From: an uncultured Lacticaseibacillus sp. | GTDB taxonomy: Bacteria; Bacillota; Bacilli; Lactobacillales; Lactobacillaceae | NCBI GenBank assembly: GCA_934370925.1 | Contig: CAKRNG010000005.1 | Span: 1-64,000, forward strand | DNA: 64,000 bases | Direction: 5' to 3' | Part shown: one piece after another, positions 53,501 through 62,394 of the stretch | How the letters are laid out: every line of letters begins with the position of its first letter | Position numbering within the stretch: the stretch's first letter is position 1 | The notes under the pieces: generated by a model | Database searches by the model: none | What the model was told of the DNA's origin: nothing | What the model saw: only the letters and a program-made list of their open reading frames with translations | Position numbers and translations under genes: made by a program

Positions 53501-53514
53501 AAAACGTTTGTTCG
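53501..53514 (-). promoter_or_regulatory. LexA-like box at the uvrC promoter
   Basis: The minus strand reads CGAACAAACGTTTT, matching the Gram-positive LexA consensus CGAACRNRYGTTYC at 13 of 14 positions. It starts a few bases downstream of the -10, where repression would be effective. Confidence 0.55.
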
Positions 53515-53520
53515 TGTTTC

Positions 53521-53549
53521 ATTGTATCCGGCATTGTTTGGTTTTTCAA
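53521..53549 (-). promoter_or_regulatory. Promoter of uvrC
   Basis: Minus-strand TTGAAA (53544-53549) and TACAAT (53521-53526) are separated by exactly 17 bp. Confidence 0.7.
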
Positions 53550-53563
53550 GCTTTGCTGTGAGG

Positions 53564-54022
53564 GCGGCGGTTGGGGAGTGTCTTCAGTGGTGGGGCACGG
53601 GCCGGCAGTTGCGGGGGAAATTTCGGCTCCGGTTTTGGCGTGTCTCCAGTGGTGGGGCACGGTTCCATAATTATGACCAAAGCCCGGTCATAATTATTCC
53701 ACCTCGCTTTGAGCCTGTCTGACAAAACCCGTCAGCCAGTCTCAAAGTCGTCCCGTATCTAGGCGGTAAACCGCCAAGATACCTTCACCACTTACGACAC
53801 CCCAAAACCTCCGCCGAACTTTCCCCCACAACTGCCTACATATACCGCTAATCATCTTCTTGTTTGAATGAAAAGATACTGACGCAACCGTCGCTGTCGC
53901 TCCTTGCGCTGCATCAGCTTGATGATTCGTGACATTGCGACGCGGAGGATAGAACACCTGCACATCATACTTCAGTGAGCAAACCCACACGCGATAAGGT
54001 ATTCGCGCAAAGCCGCGAATAC
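53564..54022. repeat. Large structured repeat, copy 3
   Basis: A partial extra left end (GGCGGTTGGGG with the CAGTGGTGGGGCAC block) precedes the full copy, which starts near 53602. The first hairpin is AATTATGACC/GGTCATAATT, the inner stem of the CTTTGAG hairpin is CTGAC/GTCAG, and the module B hairpin is GGTATTCGCG/CGCGAATACC. All three differ from copy 1 but still pair. The GTATCTAGGCGG hairpin is unchanged. Confidence 0.75.
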
Positions 54023-54045
54023 CCGGTCTCAAAAAAAATAACCAG

Positions 54046-54081
54046 ACAAAAAGAGACACCCCCAAAGTTAAAGGTGTCTCT
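54046..54081 (-). terminator. Intrinsic terminator of the glnPH-glnQ operon
   Basis: Arms AGAGACACC (54052-54060) and GGTGTCTCT (54073-54081) are followed on the minus strand by TTTTTGTCTGG. Confidence 0.75.
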
Positions 54082-54088
54082 CCATTTA

Positions 54089-54835
54089 TTACTGTGCTAA
54101 TACTTTGCCCAGGAAGTTCTTTGTCCGTTCTTCCGTTGGGTGATCGAAAACTTGTTCAGGCGTCCCCTTTTCGACGATTTGACCGCCGTCCATGAACCAC
54201 ACCTGATCGGCTACCTTGTGTGCAAAGCCCATTTCGTGGGTCACAACGACCATGGTCATCCCGGATTTTGCCAAATCTTGCATTACCTTCAGCACTTCCC
54301 CAACCATTTCTGGGTCCAGTGCGGAGGTTGGTTCGTCAAACAGCATTACATCTGGTTCCATCGCAAGTGCACGTGCAATGGCGACACGCTGCTGCTGACC
54401 ACCTGACAGACTTGCTGGGTAGGCATCTGCCTTATCCGCAAGACCAACCTGATCGAGGAGTTCCTTCGCCTTGGCTTCGGCCGCCGCCGTATCCATCCCC
54501 TTGACCTTGATAGGTGCCAAAGTGATGTTTTCAAGCACCGTCTTGTGTGGGAACAGGTTGAACTGCTGGAACACCATCCCCATTTTTTCACGCACCTTGT
54601 CCAGTTCCTTTTCACCGAGACCAACCAAGTTCGTCCCTTCAAACAGGATTTCGCCGGATGTTGGTTCGCCCAGCCCGTTCAGGCTACGCAGGAACGTACT
54701 CTTACCACCACCAGAAGCCCCGATGACAACAATCACGTCACCCTGGTTAATGGTTTCCGTAATTCCGGTTAAAACTTCATTCTTACCAAAGGACTTCTTG
54801 AGGTCCTTGATTTCTAACAATGCATTATCCAACAT
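54089..54835 (-). CDS. glnQ: Polar amino acid ABC transporter, ATP-binding protein
   Basis: The 248-residue ATPase has Walker [10 protein letters not shown] near residue 38, Q-loop [10 protein letters not shown], signature [15 protein letters not shown] and [10 protein letters not shown], the HisP/GlnQ-type pattern. Its start overlaps the permease gene stop by 11 bases, so the two are coupled. It energises the fused receptor-permease encoded upstream. Substrate is probably glutamine or another polar amino acid, not certain. Confidence 0.95.
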   Translation of the reverse strand: MLDNALLEIKDLKKSFGKNEVLTGITETINQGDVIVVIGASGGGKSTFLRSLNGLGEPTSGEILFEGTNLVGLGEKELDKVREKMGMVFQQFNLFPHKTVLENITLAPIKVKGMDTAAAEAKAKELLDQVGLADKADAYPASLSGGQQQRVAIARALAMEPDVMLFDEPTSALDPEMVGEVLKVMQDLAKSGMTMVVVTHEMGFAHKVADQVWFMDGGQIVEKGTPEQVFDHPTEERTKNFLGKVLAQ

Positions 54836-56294
54836 GTTTCATCTTCCCTTCGAAGTGTGACAGAATCTTGCTCAAGGTGAACGTCATGATGAAGTAGAGA
54901 ATCATCGCAACCCCAATTGGCGCAATCCCACGGTACGTTGCCGTCTGCACAACCTTGAGTTGGTAGATCAGGTCCGTCACCCCAATGATGGAAACAATGG
55001 AGCTTTCCTTAATCAGAGAGATGAATTCATTCCCAAGTGCTGGCCAAATGTTCTTGATGGCTTGTGGCAGAATAATTGTCTGCATCGTCTGCTTCTGTGA
55101 CAATCCGAGTGACCGTGCAGCTTCCGTCTGACCGACAGGGATACTGTTAATCCCCCCACGGATGATTTCAGCCACATACGCCGAAGAGTTAATGGCAACA
55201 GCGATAATCCCAGAAACCAGTGCAGGAATCTGGACAACCATCCCAATTCCGAAGTAAACGAACATTACCTGAACCATCAGTGGTGTGCCACGAATGAATT
55301 CAATGTATGCCACCGCAATACCGTGAAGAACCTTGCTCTTACCCAAACGCATCAGGGCAAACATAATCCCAAGCAGAATCCCGAAGACAACCGCAACGGC
55401 CGTAATCAAGAGCGTGTAGCCAACCCCGAGTGCGAAGTAGCTCCAGTAGTGCCACATGGACGTGTTAGACGTGTTACCAGCCATGTACTTCCCGGCTGTT
55501 GCCAGGTAATCCTTAGTCTTGTTTTCCTTCTTAATCTTGTCCAGCGTCTTGTTGACCGCATTCACAAGCGTTGTGGAACCCTTTTGGAAACCAATTGCAG
55601 TTCCCTGCATGTCGTCCCCAAGTTCGTACTTCCCATCAATTGCAACAAGCTGACTGTCATTCGCAGCGTAGGCTTCAGCAACTGGCTTTTCAAGGTTAAC
55701 GGCATCAACCTTGTTACTCTTAAGGGCCAGAATCAGGTCTGTGACTTTGGAAAGCCCCTTAACCTGAACGTCCTTAATTTGCTTCTTGGCTAAATCATAC
55801 TGCAGGCTCCCGGTCTGTGCGCCGACCTTCTTGCCCTGCAAAGCGGTGTGCCCCTTCTTGTAGAGCTTTGCATCCGCCTTATTTACCAAGATATCTTGAC
55901 CACCCTGGTAGTAAACGTGTGAGAAATCAACACTCTTCGCACGTTCGTTGGTTGGGCTCATCCCAGAGATGACCATATCAACCTTACCCGTTTCAAGGGC
56001 AACCAGAAGTTGATCGAAGTCCATCTGCTTAATCTTGAGCTTCACGCCAAGATCCTTCGCGATGGCCTTCCCAACCTCAACGTCCATCCCTTCAACTTGG
56101 TTTTGCCCAGCAACGTTCACCAAGAATTCATAGGGTGCGTAGTCAGGACTCGTGCCCATCACGATGGTGCCCTTGTCCTTAATCTTCTGTAAACTGTCGT
56201 CCGTCGCTGCGTTTGCCTGATTGGCGGTGCTGAAACTCATCACCGTGACCAATCCAAGCAAGAACGCCAGGACGATCTGCTTAATCTTCTTCAT
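54825..56294 (-). CDS. glnPH: Polar amino acid ABC transporter, fused substrate-binding and permease protein
   Basis: One chain of 489 residues: a signal peptide ([22 protein letters not shown]), one extracellular SBP family 3 domain ([11 protein letters not shown] to about residue 275), then a permease of about five helices with the EAA loop [20 protein letters not shown]. This is the GlnPH architecture of lactic acid bacteria, with only one receptor domain instead of two. ATG 56294 follows AGGGGA. The promoter lies 35 bases upstream. Confidence 0.93.
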   Translation of the reverse strand: MKKIKQIVLAFLLGLVTVMSFSTANQANAATDDSLQKIKDKGTIVMGTSPDYAPYEFLVNVAGQNQVEGMDVEVGKAIAKDLGVKLKIKQMDFDQLLVALETGKVDMVISGMSPTNERAKSVDFSHVYYQGGQDILVNKADAKLYKKGHTALQGKKVGAQTGSLQYDLAKKQIKDVQVKGLSKVTDLILALKSNKVDAVNLEKPVAEAYAANDSQLVAIDGKYELGDDMQGTAIGFQKGSTTLVNAVNKTLDKIKKENKTKDYLATAGKYMAGNTSNTSMWHYWSYFALGVGYTLLITAVAVVFGILLGIMFALMRLGKSKVLHGIAVAYIEFIRGTPLMVQVMFVYFGIGMVVQIPALVSGIIAVAINSSAYVAEIIRGGINSIPVGQTEAARSLGLSQKQTMQTIILPQAIKNIWPALGNEFISLIKESSIVSIIGVTDLIYQLKVVQTATYRGIAPIGVAMILYFIMTFTLSKILSHFEGKMKHVG

Positions 56295-56328
56295 AACCAA
56301 AAATCCCCTTTGATTTGTGTATGCGACT

Positions 56329-56357
56329 ACTATACACAAAAATCGATTTTTATGCAA
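56329..56357 (-). promoter_or_regulatory. Promoter of glnPH-glnQ
   Basis: Minus-strand TTGCAT (56352-56357) and TATAGT (56329-56334) are separated by 17 bp. The spacer contains the 14-bp palindrome AAAAATCGATTTTT (56339-56352), a possible operator. Confidence 0.75.
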
Positions 56358-56448
56358 CAAAAATCGCAAGAAAATTCATTAATTTGTGTGTAATAGCTTT
56401 CATCCGCGGTGCTAAAAGATTACGGTTCGCCGATTTCAGTCCTATTCG

Positions 56449-56457
56449 TGATATAAT
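56449..56457 (+). promoter_or_regulatory. Extended -10 promoter of the 58-residue gene
   Basis: TGATATAAT is a perfect extended -10 (hexamer TATAAT at 56452-56457). No clear -35 is seen, as allowed for extended -10 promoters. Confidence 0.6.
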
Positions 56458-56510
56458 ACAAACAAATTGAATGTCGCCCAAAAACAATCGGCGCTAAAGG
56501 AGATTAAACA

Positions 56511-56687
56511 ATGGGACTTAAAGTGAATATGCAGATGGATATGAATAAGCTGTTCGACAAATTCGCCTCATTACCAGACGAAAAGACCCCCAAGCTTGAC
56601 ATTGATGCACGTAAGGAACAACAAGAAAAAGAACGCAAGGCAGCCTATGATCGTCTCGATAAAAAGGGCGAAAAGGACGAGAAATAA
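56511..56687 (+). CDS. Small charged protein of unknown function (58 residues)
   Basis: This plus-strand gene is too short for routine ORF listing but has all expression signals: an extended -10 promoter, AAAGGAG six bases before the ATG, and a strong terminator directly behind. The protein starts MGLKVNMQMDMNKLFDKF and is Lys/Asp/Glu-rich, with a Met-rich N-terminal helix and a highly charged C-terminal helix (RKEQQEKERKAAYDRLDKKG). No signal peptide, membrane helix or known domain is seen. It is divergent from glnPH and convergent with the MazG-like gene. Confidence 0.7.
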   Translation: MGLKVNMQMDMNKLFDKFASLPDEKTPKLDIDARKEQQEKERKAAYDRLDKKGEKDEK

Positions 56688-56702
56688 GCCACATTCACCC
56701 AA

Positions 56703-56742
56703 TACAAAAAGGGCCGGAATTAATCTTCCGGCCCTTTTTGTA
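56703..56742. terminator. Bidirectional terminator between the 58-residue gene and mazG
   Basis: Perfect 17-bp arms 56703-56719 and 56726-56742 (AAAAAGGGCCGGAA and complement) with a 6-base loop. Confidence 0.9.
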
Positions 56743-56764
56743 TATATACATTTTTAAATGTATA

Positions 56765-57055
56765 TTATCGCTTTATTTTTGGATATTTCTTCTCTAAATT
56801 TGCAATATTTGCCTTTGCCACGTCATCAAAATCAATATCCGCCCAAAGCGCAATCTGACTAAGGTACCAAAGAACATCGCCCATTTCGTGCTTAAGCGCT
56901 TCTTTATCCAGTTCGGCGCCCTGGAACGTATACTTCTTAATTAAATCAATCGTTTCACCGGATTCACTCGCCAATCCCAACGATAAATTCGTTAAAACAT
57001 GCTCATTACCCTCAAGTGTGCGGTTTGCAAGATGCTGATAGTCGTTAAAGTCCAT
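56765..57055 (-). CDS. MazG-like nucleotide pyrophosphohydrolase
   Basis: The 96-residue, all-alpha protein carries the MazG metal motif: ESGETIDLIKKY near residue 30 and HEMGDVLWYLSQ near 55. It probably hydrolyses non-canonical or damaged NTPs. ATG 57055 is the likely start from the family N terminus (MDFNDYQHLANRT); the ribosome site is weak. It lies 10-50 bases behind engB and may be co-transcribed with it. Confidence 0.85.
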   Translation of the reverse strand: MDFNDYQHLANRTLEGNEHVLTNLSLGLASESGETIDLIKKYTFQGAELDKEALKHEMGDVLWYLSQIALWADIDFDDVAKANIANLEKKYPKIKR

Positions 57056-57104
57056 CGTAACATTGCCAGAAAAATCCTGGCGCCCCCTTTTCAAATTTTT
57101 TAAA

Positions 57105-57698
57105 TTACTGATTTAACCCTGACTGCTGCTCAATCCATGACCAAACTTCCTCATACCCAACCTTTGTCTGGGAAGAGAACGGAATCCACGGCGTTGCGGC
57201 GTTTAAATGCAATCCCTTACGCATTTGGGATTCACTCTTGTTCCACTGACTCTTTTTAACTTTATCAATCTTCGTCCCGACCACGAGCATTGGTACATCG
57301 TAGTACTTCAGGTATTCGAACATCGACTGATCCAATTCGGTGGGTTCGTGACGTGCATCCACCAGTTGCACAACGCCTGCCAACTGCTGTCGCGTCTGCA
57401 GATATTGCTCAATCATGGTTGCAAACTTTGCACGATCTGACTTGCTGACCTTCGCGTACCCGTAACCAGGCACATCCACAAAGTGCAGATCCTGGTTCAC
57501 ACGGTAGAAATTGATTGTTTGCGTCTTACCAGGCACAGCAGACGTTCTCGCCACCTTGTTTCGTTGGAGCAGCGTGTTGATGAGGGAGCTCTTCCCGACG
57601 TTTGAGCGGCCGACAAAGGCAATCTCAGGCAGGTTTGTATCTGGGTACTGCTCGGCACGAACAGCACTAATAATGATTTCGACATCGTTGACTTGCAT
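57105..57698 (-). CDS. engB: Ribosome biogenesis GTPase YsxC (EngB)
   Basis: It is a small GTPase needed for 50S assembly. The motifs are GRSNVGKSSLINTLL near residue 30, PGKTQTINFY, DVPGYGYAKVS and GTKIDKVKKSQW. At 197 residues it is complete. It lies downstream of clpX with a repeat copy between; clpX-engB is a conserved pair. Confidence 0.96.
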   Translation of the reverse strand: MQVNDVEIIISAVRAEQYPDTNLPEIAFVGRSNVGKSSLINTLLQRNKVARTSAVPGKTQTINFYRVNQDLHFVDVPGYGYAKVSKSDRAKFATMIEQYLQTRQQLAGVVQLVDARHEPTELDQSMFEYLKYYDVPMLVVGTKIDKVKKSQWNKSESQMRKGLHLNAATPWIPFSSQTKVGYEEVWSWIEQQSGLNQ

Positions 57699-57737
57699 AA
57701 TTTCCGTCCTTTCCTACTCAAGACAGTTTAACACATC

Positions 57738-57926
57738 ACGGGCCGGCAGTTGCGCTATTCATCTTTAGTTTTGAATGAAAAGATGTTGACGCAATTGTCG
57801 CTGTCGCTCCTTGCGTTGCATCCTTCTGCTTGCCGTTTACATTAGACCTCGGAGAATAAAATCACAGTGCGTCAACCTAAACTCGATAAGACATTCGCGC
57901 ACAGCCGCGAATGTCCTGCCAAAAAA
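57738..57926. repeat. Large structured repeat, copy 4 (module B only)
   Basis: The sequence goes straight from the first bases of the left end (GGCCGGCAGTTGCG) to the start of module B (TTGAATGAAAAGATGTTGACG), so module A is missing. Module B keeps the GACGCAA hairpin and GACATTCGCG/CGCGAATGTC. Confidence 0.7.
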
Positions 57927-57947
57927 AGATTTTCTCGCCAAGGCAAA

Positions 57948-57975
57948 CAAAAAAGACTTCACGGATGAAGTCTTT
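57948..57975 (-). terminator. Intrinsic terminator of clpX
   Basis: Perfect arms AAAAGACTTCA and TGAAGTCTTTT with a 4-base loop, followed by TTTTTGTTTGCC on the minus strand. Confidence 0.85.
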
Positions 57976-57992
57976 TCTGTTGCCGTATCGAA

Positions 57993-59234
57993 TTATGAAG
58001 CTTCAACGACAACTAGTTCAGCAGCGCCAGTTCCCTCAACGGTATCAGCGGTGATGACTGCCTTTGTGACGTCTGAACGACTTGGTAACTCGAACATGAT
58101 GTCCTGCATTACCTTTTCAATGATGGACCGCAGACCACGGGCACCTGTGTCACGTTCGATGGCCTCATGCGCAATCGCTTGAAGTGCATCTGGTGTGAAT
58201 TCGAGTTCCTTGTTGTCCAAGGCCATCAGCTTTGTGTACTGCTTGACGAGTGCGTTCTTCGGTTCCGTCAGAATCCGAACCAAATCATCCTCCGTCAGCT
58301 TTTCAAGGGCTGCCAAAATTGGGATTCGGCCGATGAATTCAGGGATAATCCCAAACTTCATCAGGTCTTCTGGGATGATTTGCTGCATCAAGCTCTCAGT
58401 TTCGTCAATGTCTTCAGCACTATCCGTTCCAAAACCGATTGTCTTCTCGCCAATACGGTTCTTCACGATGGATTCGATGCCGTCAAACGCACCCCCAACA
58501 ATAAACAAGATGTTGGTCGTGTCGATCTGAATCAGTTCCTGCTGTGGGTGCTTCCGGCCGCCTTGTGGTGGAACAGAAGCAATGGTTCCTTCCAGAATCT
58601 TCAGCAAGGCCTGCTGCACACCTTCACCCGAAACGTCACGCGTGATAGACACGTTTTCGCTCTTCTTGGCAATCTTATCGATTTCGTCGATATAGATAAT
58701 ACCCTTTTGCGCACGTTCAACGTCAAAGTCCGCATTCTGAAGGAGCTTAAGCAAGATGTTTTCGACATCTTCCCCAACATAACCAGCTTCAGTCAGCGTG
58801 GTGGCGTCGGCAATCGCAAATGGCACTTGCAAGATGCGTGCCAAACTCTGCGCGAGGAAGGTCTTCCCACTCCCAGTTGGCCCGATCAGCGCAATGTTAC
58901 TCTTCTGGAGTTCCGTGTCCCCTTCTTGCGCAATCGCCATCTGGTTAATACGCTTGTAGTGGTTGTACACCGCAACAGCAAGGGCCTTCTTCGCCGCGTC
59001 CTGGCCAATCACGTAATCATTCAAAATTTTCATGATTTCAAGTGGCTTTGGCACTTCGGTTAAGTTCTTAATGGACTCTTCTTTGAATTCTTCGTCAACG
59101 ATTTGCTTGCACAAGTCGATACATTCATTACAAATATATACACCAGGGCCCGCAACGATTCGCTTTACCTGGTCCTGTGATTTGCCGCAAAACGAGCACG
59201 TCACGGTTTCCTTGGTATCTACATCGTCATACAT
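57993..59234 (-). CDS. clpX: ATP-dependent Clp protease ATP-binding subunit ClpX
   Basis: This is the unfoldase partner of ClpP. The N-terminal zinc domain ([14 protein letters not shown], then CNECIDLC), Walker [15 protein letters not shown] near residue 117, Walker [12 protein letters not shown] and the pore-2 region are all present. Length 413. It lies behind tig, the conserved tig-clpX order. An inverted repeat GTGAATA/TATTCAC (59261-59278) lies in the leader. Confidence 0.97.
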   Translation of the reverse strand: MYDDVDTKETVTCSFCGKSQDQVKRIVAGPGVYICNECIDLCKQIVDEEFKEESIKNLTEVPKPLEIMKILNDYVIGQDAAKKALAVAVYNHYKRINQMAIAQEGDTELQKSNIALIGPTGSGKTFLAQSLARILQVPFAIADATTLTEAGYVGEDVENILLKLLQNADFDVERAQKGIIYIDEIDKIAKKSENVSITRDVSGEGVQQALLKILEGTIASVPPQGGRKHPQQELIQIDTTNILFIVGGAFDGIESIVKNRIGEKTIGFGTDSAEDIDETESLMQQIIPEDLMKFGIIPEFIGRIPILAALEKLTEDDLVRILTEPKNALVKQYTKLMALDNKELEFTPDALQAIAHEAIERDTGARGLRSIIEKVMQDIMFELPSRSDVTKAVITADTVEGTGAAELVVVEAS

Positions 59235-59382
59235 TCATTTCACCCCTTAAATTAATCCGCGTGAATAAGACTATTCACCCGATTGTCAATTCATGCTAAC
59301 ACAAGTTTCTGCCTGTCGCCAACGGACACGCATCCCGGTCTGTCCCACTTCATTGACTCGTTTAAGTTTCGTATTTTTGTCA

Positions 59383-59421
59383 TAAAAAGGGAGCCGAGAA
59401 GAAATTCCCGACTCCCCTTTC
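59383..59421 (-). terminator. Intrinsic terminator of tig
   Basis: An imperfect stem (AAAGGGAGCCGAG with CCCGACTCCCCTTT) is followed on the minus strand by TTTTTATG. A separate clpX transcript is thus likely. Confidence 0.6.
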
Positions 59422-59438
59422 GCTACTGGGCTAGCTTA

Positions 59439-60722
59439 TTAAGCTTCTTCAACAGCGGCATCGCGAATTGCGGCGATTGCCTTCTGCATGGTGATGTCGT
59501 GTGCAAGCATTTCATCGCTGAGTGCGTTGCGTACGGCAGTCTTTTCCATCCCGTAGTCATCAGCCAAGTGGTCGATTTCTGCATCGATGTCAGCCTGGTC
59601 TGCGGTCAACCCTTCTGCGTCAACGATTGCTTCGAGCACAAGGTTGGTCTTTACGCGGGTTTCAGCGTTCTGCTTGAACTGTTCACGCAAGGTGTCCTGG
59701 TTCGTCCCCGTCAACTTGAAGTACATGTCAGCACTGATACCCTGGCGCTGCATGTTGCCAAGGTACTGATCCATCTGCTGCTGAACGTCGGTGTCGATCA
59801 TGGCATCAGGAATCTGTTCAACTTCAGCGTTGTCAACTGCGGCCTTGATTGCAGCTTCTTCAGTTGCTTCCTGGGCTGCCGTTGCCTTCTTGTCTTCAAG
59901 ATCCTTGCGAACCTTTGCCTTCAATTCGTCGAGGGTGTCAACATCTTCGTCAACATCCTTTGCAAACTCGTCGTCAAGTTCAGGCAATTCCTTCACCTTG
60001 ACTTCGTGAAGCGTCGTTGCAAATTCAGCTTCCTTACCGGCAAGTTCCTTTGCCTGATAGTCTTCAGGGAAGGTAACCTTAACCGTCACGTCTTCATCAG
60101 CCTTGTGACCAACAAGCTGGTCTTCAAAACCAGGGATGAACGAACCTGAGCCAAGTTCAAGGCTGTAGTTCTTAGCTGAGCCGCCATCGAATTCAACGCC
60201 ATCAACAGTTCCGTTGTAATCAATCACAACGGTGTCACCGTTCTTAGCAGCTTCTTCGCTAACAACCATTTCTGCAAGGTCCTGACGCTTCTTTTCGAGG
60301 TCAGCATCAACATCTTCATCGCTAACAGTGCTGTCCTGCTTAGGAACGGAAACGCCCTTGTATTCGCCAAGCTTAATTTCAGGCTTAACGGTGACCGTTG
60401 CCTTGATGGTCCAGGCTTCCCCTGGTTCCATGCTTTCGATATCAATCTGTGGCTGATCGACTGGTTCGAGGCCAGCTTCGTCAACAGCTGCTTCATAAGC
60501 ATCTGGCAAAACGATGTTCAATGCATCTTCGTAAAGTGCGGATTCACCGTACATCTTGTTAAAGATGCTACGGGTTACCTTACCCTTACGGAAACCAGGA
60601 ACGGTAATGTTCCCGCGAACCTTAGCAAAGGCCTTGTCCAAGCCTTCCTTAATTGTTGCTTCGTCAATTTCAAAAGTCAGGTCGCCAGTAATGGCGTCCG
60701 TCTTGTTCCACTTTGCAGTCAT
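59439..60722 (-). CDS. tig: Trigger factor
   Basis: It is the ribosome-bound chaperone and prolyl isomerase. The ribosome-binding loop [12 protein letters not shown] (near residue 44), the FKBP-type domain around [14 protein letters not shown] (about 160-240) and the helical C-terminal arms are in the usual order. Length 427 is normal. Highly biased codon use fits strong expression; GGAGG precedes the ATG. Confidence 0.97.
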   Translation of the reverse strand: MTAKWNKTDAITGDLTFEIDEATIKEGLDKAFAKVRGNITVPGFRKGKVTRSIFNKMYGESALYEDALNIVLPDAYEAAVDEAGLEPVDQPQIDIESMEPGEAWTIKATVTVKPEIKLGEYKGVSVPKQDSTVSDEDVDADLEKKRQDLAEMVVSEEAAKNGDTVVIDYNGTVDGVEFDGGSAKNYSLELGSGSFIPGFEDQLVGHKADEDVTVKVTFPEDYQAKELAGKEAEFATTLHEVKVKELPELDDEFAKDVDEDVDTLDELKAKVRKDLEDKKATAAQEATEEAAIKAAVDNAEVEQIPDAMIDTDVQQQMDQYLGNMQRQGISADMYFKLTGTNQDTLREQFKQNAETRVKTNLVLEAIVDAEGLTADQADIDAEIDHLADDYGMEKTAVRNALSDEMLAHDITMQKAIAAIRDAAVEEA

Positions 60723-60790
60723 GGTATTCCTCCGACATTGGTGTTGTCAGCGAATGCACTTATGGCAATCGCTGCTGTACATACCGTATT

Positions 60791-60819
60791 ATGATACCCG
60801 AATTTGCCCCTTTTGTAAA
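60791..60819 (-). promoter_or_regulatory. Promoter of tig
   Basis: Minus-strand TTTACA (60814-60819) and TATCAT (60791-60796) are separated by 17 bp. Confidence 0.65.
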
Positions 60820-60956
60820 ATAATTGAACGTTTTTATGGACATTTTACAGAATACGTCTCGTTTGTGTCCCTACCAAACCTAATTTATCGTTATAGATTC
60901 GTGTTACACCCACTCTATCGCAGGTTTCATCACACTCCAAAACAATTTTTGCCAAC

Positions 60957-60982
60957 AAAAAAAGCCCCCGCAAGCGGAGACT
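60957..60982 (-). terminator. Intrinsic terminator of tuf
   Basis: Arms AGCCCCCGC and GCGGAGACT (imperfect) are followed by TTTTTTT on the minus strand, 20 bases past the tuf stop. Confidence 0.75.
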
Positions 60983-61004
60983 TTCTTTTGTTGTGCAGGT
61001 GTAA

Positions 61005-62195
61005 TTAGTCGAGGATTTCGGTAACGACACCGGCACCAACCGTACGGCCACCTTCACGAACGGTGAACTTCGTACCGAGTTCGATAGCAACTGGTGCAAT
61101 CAAATCGACTTCGAAGGTCACACGGTCACCAGGCATAACCATTTCAACGCCTTCTGGGAGGGCGATAACACCGGTTACGTCAGTGGTGTGGAAGTAGAAC
61201 TGAGGACGGTAGTTGGAGAAGAATGGCGTGTGACGGCCACCTTCATCCTTGGTCAAGATGTAGACTTCACCCTTGAACTTGTTGTGGGTTTCGATAGAGC
61301 CTGGCTTTGCCAGAACCTGTCCACGTTCGATCTGTTCGCGGCCAACACCACGAAGCAGAACACCGACGTTATCCCCGGCTTCACCAAGGTCAAGCGTCTT
61401 ACGGAACATTTCAAGACCCGTAACAGTGGACTTAAGGATTTCAGGCTTCAAACCAACGATGGCAACTTCGTCACCGATCTTAACCTCTCCACGGTCGATA
61501 CGACCTGAAGCAACCGTACCACGACCAGTGATCGTAAATACGTCTTCAACAGGCATAAGGAAAGGCTTGTCGTTTTCACGAACTGGGGTTGGGATGTATT
61601 CGTCAACCGTGTCCATGAGTTCTTCAATAACCTTAACCTGTTCAGGATCGCCTTCAAGAGCCTTGAGAGCGGAACCCTTAAGAACAGGGATATCGTCACC
61701 TGGGAAATCGTATTCGGAAAGAAGTTCGCGAACTTCCATCTCAACGAGGTCAACCAGTTCTTCATCATCAACAAGGTCAGTCTTGTTGAGGAAGACAACG
61801 ATGTAGTCAACACCAACCTGACGAGCGAGCAGAATGTGTTCGCGAGTCTGTGGCATAGGACCATCAGTTGCGGCAACAACCAGGATTGCACCGTCCATCT
61901 GGGCAGCACCGGTGATCATGTTCTTGACATAGTCAGCGTGTCCTGGAGCGTCGATGTGCGCGTAGTGGCGCTTTTCGGTCTCGTATTCAACGTGGGCCGT
62001 GTTGATGGTGATACCACGTTCCTTTTCTTCTGGTGCAGCATCGATGCTTGCGAAGTCAGTCTGCTTTGCCAGACCCTTATCAGCAAGTACCTTTGAGATT
62101 GCAGCGGTCAGAGTGGTCTTACCGTGGTCAACGTGTCCAATTGTACCAATGTTAACGTGTGGCTTGGTACGGTCGTAGTGTTCTTTTTCAGCCAT
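61005..62195 (-). CDS. tuf: Elongation factor Tu
   Basis: It delivers aminoacyl-tRNA to the ribosome. [14 protein letters not shown] near residue 18, [27 protein letters not shown] and the domain 2/3 sequence are canonical. Length 396. The strongest codon bias in the window is here. GGAGG precedes the start and the promoter is about 70 bases upstream. In this organism tuf is transcribed alone, ahead of tig. Confidence 0.98.
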   Translation of the reverse strand: MAEKEHYDRTKPHVNIGTIGHVDHGKTTLTAAISKVLADKGLAKQTDFASIDAAPEEKERGITINTAHVEYETEKRHYAHIDAPGHADYVKNMITGAAQMDGAILVVAATDGPMPQTREHILLARQVGVDYIVVFLNKTDLVDDEELVDLVEMEVRELLSEYDFPGDDIPVLKGSALKALEGDPEQVKVIEELMDTVDEYIPTPVRENDKPFLMPVEDVFTITGRGTVASGRIDRGEVKIGDEVAIVGLKPEILKSTVTGLEMFRKTLDLGEAGDNVGVLLRGVGREQIERGQVLAKPGSIETHNKFKGEVYILTKDEGGRHTPFFSNYRPQFYFHTTDVTGVIALPEGVEMVMPGDRVTFEVDLIAPVAIELGTKFTVREGGRTVGAGVVTEILD

Positions 62196-62267
62196 GAAAA
62201 AACGAACCTCCTGAGTATTTTGTAAGAAACCAGGACAGTCGTCTATCCCGAGAATTCTTTACATTCT

Positions 62268-62295
62268 AGTGTACTACACATAAGCGGAAATACAA
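62268..62295 (-). promoter_or_regulatory. Promoter of tuf
   Basis: Minus-strand TTGTAT (62290-62295) and TACACT (62268-62273) are separated by 16 bp. The leader is about 70 nt. Confidence 0.5.
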
Positions 62296-62394
62296 AGTGT
62301 AAATCCTTGTGCTGGAATCAATTCCGAGAAAGATTATAACTATTTTTCGGCCACATGTAAACCGGCACCTTGCAGATATCACACGATTTTCAAG

